Below, piece after piece: positions 5,324 to 6,406 of a DNA stretch of 6,406 nt. A program made the position numbers and the translations under genes. A model generated the notes under the pieces. It made no database searches and was not told the DNA's origin. It worked only from the letters and a program-made list of their open reading frames with translations. Each line of letters opens with the position of its first letter. Positions within the stretch are counted from its first letter, which is position 1. Source of the stretch: CAYMYN01 sp964394665 (GTDB lineage Bacteria; Planctomycetota; UBA1135; GCA-002686595); NCBI GenBank assembly GCA_964394665.1, contig CAYMYN010000079.1, positions 1-6,406 of the forward strand. The letters are read 5' to 3'.

Positions 5324-6178
5324 TCAGGGAACCGCCCCTCCTGCGTAGACGACCGTGGACAGCACGCTCCGATGCCGCAGGGCCCGCTGGACCCGGAAGA
5401 TGTCCCGGGTCCGCTGGTAGAGGGCCGCGGCGAAGCTGTGCCGCAAGGAGTGGGGCGACGCCCCGCGGCGTACCCCGGCGCGCTGGAAGGCCTCCTGGAG
5501 GCGCCGGCCGGCCTGGCGGACCGTCAGGCGGCCCCCGTCCCGGCTCGGGAAGAGGGGGCCCTGCCGGCGCTCCCCCACCCAGGCGGCCAGGGCCTCCCGG
5601 ACGTCTGGGGCCAGCTCGACCCGGGCGGGCCGGTCGCCCTTGGTGCGGCGCAGCCAGAGTTCGCCAGCCTCGAGGTCGAGGTCCTCGACGTCGGTGGCCA
5701 GGGCCTCGCCGATCCGCAGCCCGGCGCCCAGGAGCAGCGCCACCAGGGCCCGGTCGCGGCGCCCAGCTCCTCCCTGGGCCGTGGCCAGGACGGCCAGGAA
5801 ACGCCCCTGCTCGGCCTCGGTCAGGGCCCGCGGGGGCGGCGTGCCACAACGCGCACGGCGAACGAGCCGGGCGGGGTTGCGCGGGACGTGGCCGACGGCG
5901 TCCAGGTAGCCGAAGAACGCCCGCAGGCTGGAGCGCAGCGCGTTAAGGCTCGTCGCCTTCTTCGGGGTGCCATCGGGCAGCGTCCTGGTCCCTGGGTCCG
6001 CCAGGAAGCAGGCAAGGGTCTCGTGGTCGATCGCGGCGAGGTCGGCGTCGTGGCCCGCGTGGTCCAGCCAGGCGGCCAGGAGGCGCACGTGGCGGCGGGC
6101 CTGGTTGACGGTGTGCTCGCTCCGGCCGTCCGCCTGGAGCTGGGTCTCGTAGCGCGAGAGCGCGTCCAGCAGATGCAT
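5324..6178 (-). CDS. Tyrosine site-specific recombinase (XerC/XerD-like integrase)
   Basis: Cuts and rejoins DNA at specific sites through a covalent tyrosine link, for integration, excision or dimer resolution. The 284-residue protein has an N-terminal SAM-like core-binding domain (about 1-105, with SLNALRSSLRAFFGYLDAVG) and a catalytic domain carrying all six expected residues: R155 in GAGLRIGEA, K180 in RRTKGD, H243 and R246 in SPHSLRHSFA, H269 in RALRHRSV and Y278 in STVVYAG. The usual LGH before the second histidine reads LRH. Only six residues follow the tyrosine, whereas XerC and XerD carry a further helical tail that contacts the neighbouring subunit. ATG at 6178 has AGGAGG five bases upstream. 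A terminator just ahead separates it from the preceding gene, leaving little room for a separate promoter. The gene is about 80% GC in sampled stretches. Its target site cannot be read from this window. Confidence 0.93.
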   Translation of the reverse strand: MHLLDALSRYETQLQADGRSEHTVNQARRHVRLLAAWLDHAGHDADLAAIDHETLACFLADPGTRTLPDGTPKKATSLNALRSSLRAFFGYLDAVGHVPRNPARLVRRARCGTPPPRALTEAEQGRFLAVLATAQGGAGRRDRALVALLLGAGLRIGEALATDVEDLDLEAGELWLRRTKGDRPARVELAPDVREALAAWVGERRQGPLFPSRDGGRLTVRQAGRRLQEAFQRAGVRRGASPHSLRHSFAAALYQRTRDIFRVQRALRHRSVLSTVVYAGGAVP

Positions 6179-6183
6179 GGCTC

Positions 6184-6189
6184 CCTCCT
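6184..6189 (-). promoter_or_regulatory. Ribosome-binding site of the recombinase
   Basis: AGGAGG on the minus strand, five bases before ATG 6178, within the longer purine run GAGGAGGGAG. Confidence 0.8.
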
Positions 6190-6213
6190 CGTGACGTGGA
6201 ACTCTTTCGAGGG

Positions 6214-6250
6214 AAAAGCGCCCGGCGAGCCGCAGGGACCCACCGGGCGC
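6214..6250 (-). terminator. Rho-independent terminator between the upstream gene and the recombinase
   Basis: GCGCCCGG (6243-6250) pairs with CCGGGCGC (6218-6225) in the minus-strand RNA, eight G-C pairs around a 17-base loop, followed at once by TTTT (6214-6217). It lies 19 bases past the stop of the partial gene at the right edge and 35 bases ahead of the recombinase start. The U-run is short, so some read-through into the recombinase is likely. Confidence 0.75.
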
Positions 6251-6269
6251 GTGGCGTTGACGGCGAGCG

Positions 6270-6406
6270 TCAGGCGGTCGCGCTAGGCTCCGCCTCCTCG
6301 GCCTTGCGGGCGCGCTTGGGCTTCGCCGGAAGCGGCGCTTGCTCGATCAGCCCCTGCTCCTGGGCCCAGCAGAGCGCCAAGCGCAGCACGCGCCGCGTGC
6401 GCTGCC
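6270..6406 (-). CDS. Unidentified protein, C-terminal part only (enters from the right edge)
   Basis: An open frame without a start enters from the right edge and ends in TGA at 6270-6272, giving 44 residues. It reads as a helix (RRVLRLALCWAQEQGLIEQ) followed by a Lys/Ala/Glu-rich tail ending in EAEPSATA. The helix resembles the end of the core-binding domain in tyrosine recombinases, where phrases such as A-L-x-W-A-x-x-x-G-L-I-E are common, but here the chain stops soon after, so it would be a truncated or stand-alone domain if that likeness is real. A terminator 19 bases downstream supports this as a true gene end. Function not assignable from what is visible. Confidence 0.6.
   Translation of the reverse strand, partial: QRTRRVLRLALCWAQEQGLIEQAPLPAKPKRARKAEEAEPSATA

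Noticed and set aside
484..5340. Shared CCGCCCC near both composition boundaries as a possible attachment repeat
   Set aside because: A seven-base GC-only match is expected by chance in DNA of this composition.
5030..6286. A 418-codon open frame on the plus strand opposite the recombinase
   Set aside because: It mirrors a recombinase with complete catalytic motifs on the other strand. The translation is low-complexity Gly/Pro/Ala/Arg without motifs, as expected for antisense frames in very GC-rich DNA.
1..6406. CRISPR array, tRNA, rRNA or insertion sequence
   Set aside because: I found no regularly spaced repeats, no cloverleaf-compatible stretch and no transposase or terminal inverted repeats.

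Overview
The window is a GC-rich stretch (roughly 60-83% GC depending on position) of a bacterial mobile or extrachromosomal element. Every gene I can support lies on the minus strand, so transcription runs from right to left. Nothing in the sequence fixes the host taxon; high GC and the mix of protein families would suit a soil or sediment bacterium, and no close relative is recognised.

Layout in the direction of transcription: (1) the C-terminal end of an unidentified protein (6270-6406), followed by a convincing rho-independent terminator (6214-6250); (2) a tyrosine recombinase with all six catalytic residues but almost no tail after the tyrosine (5324-6178); (3) an unrecognised 279-residue protein with a basic linker and a possible C-terminal DNA-binding domain (4403-5242); (4) a 195-base gene-free stretch with several inverted repeats; (5) a 73-residue MerR/excisionase-type DNA-binding protein (3986-4207), whose ribosome-binding site lies at the foot of a nested hairpin; (6) a 129-base spacer with a dyad and a hairpin; (7) a tight run of a primase of the RepB/archaeo-eukaryotic type (2276-3856), a UvrD/Rep-type superfamily 1 helicase (474-2276), a SpoVG-like small protein (197-481) and the beginning of a further unknown protein (1-200). 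The last four genes overlap at each stop/start junction, which implies one operon with translational coupling.

Functionally this reads as a replication module (regulator, primase, helicase, SpoVG-like protein) beside an integration module (recombinase and perhaps a DNA-binding partner), as in an integrative plasmid or a phage-like replicon. No polymerase, partition, capsid or transfer gene is in view. Two features stand out. The first about 160 bases of the helicase reading frame are packed with dyads, including a long hairpin that pairs fully only in the sense RNA, and their codon use is unlike the helicase body. Also, base composition drops sharply between the recombinase and the primase-helicase block and rises again at the SpoVG-like gene, so the replication block may be a cassette set into a higher-GC backbone.
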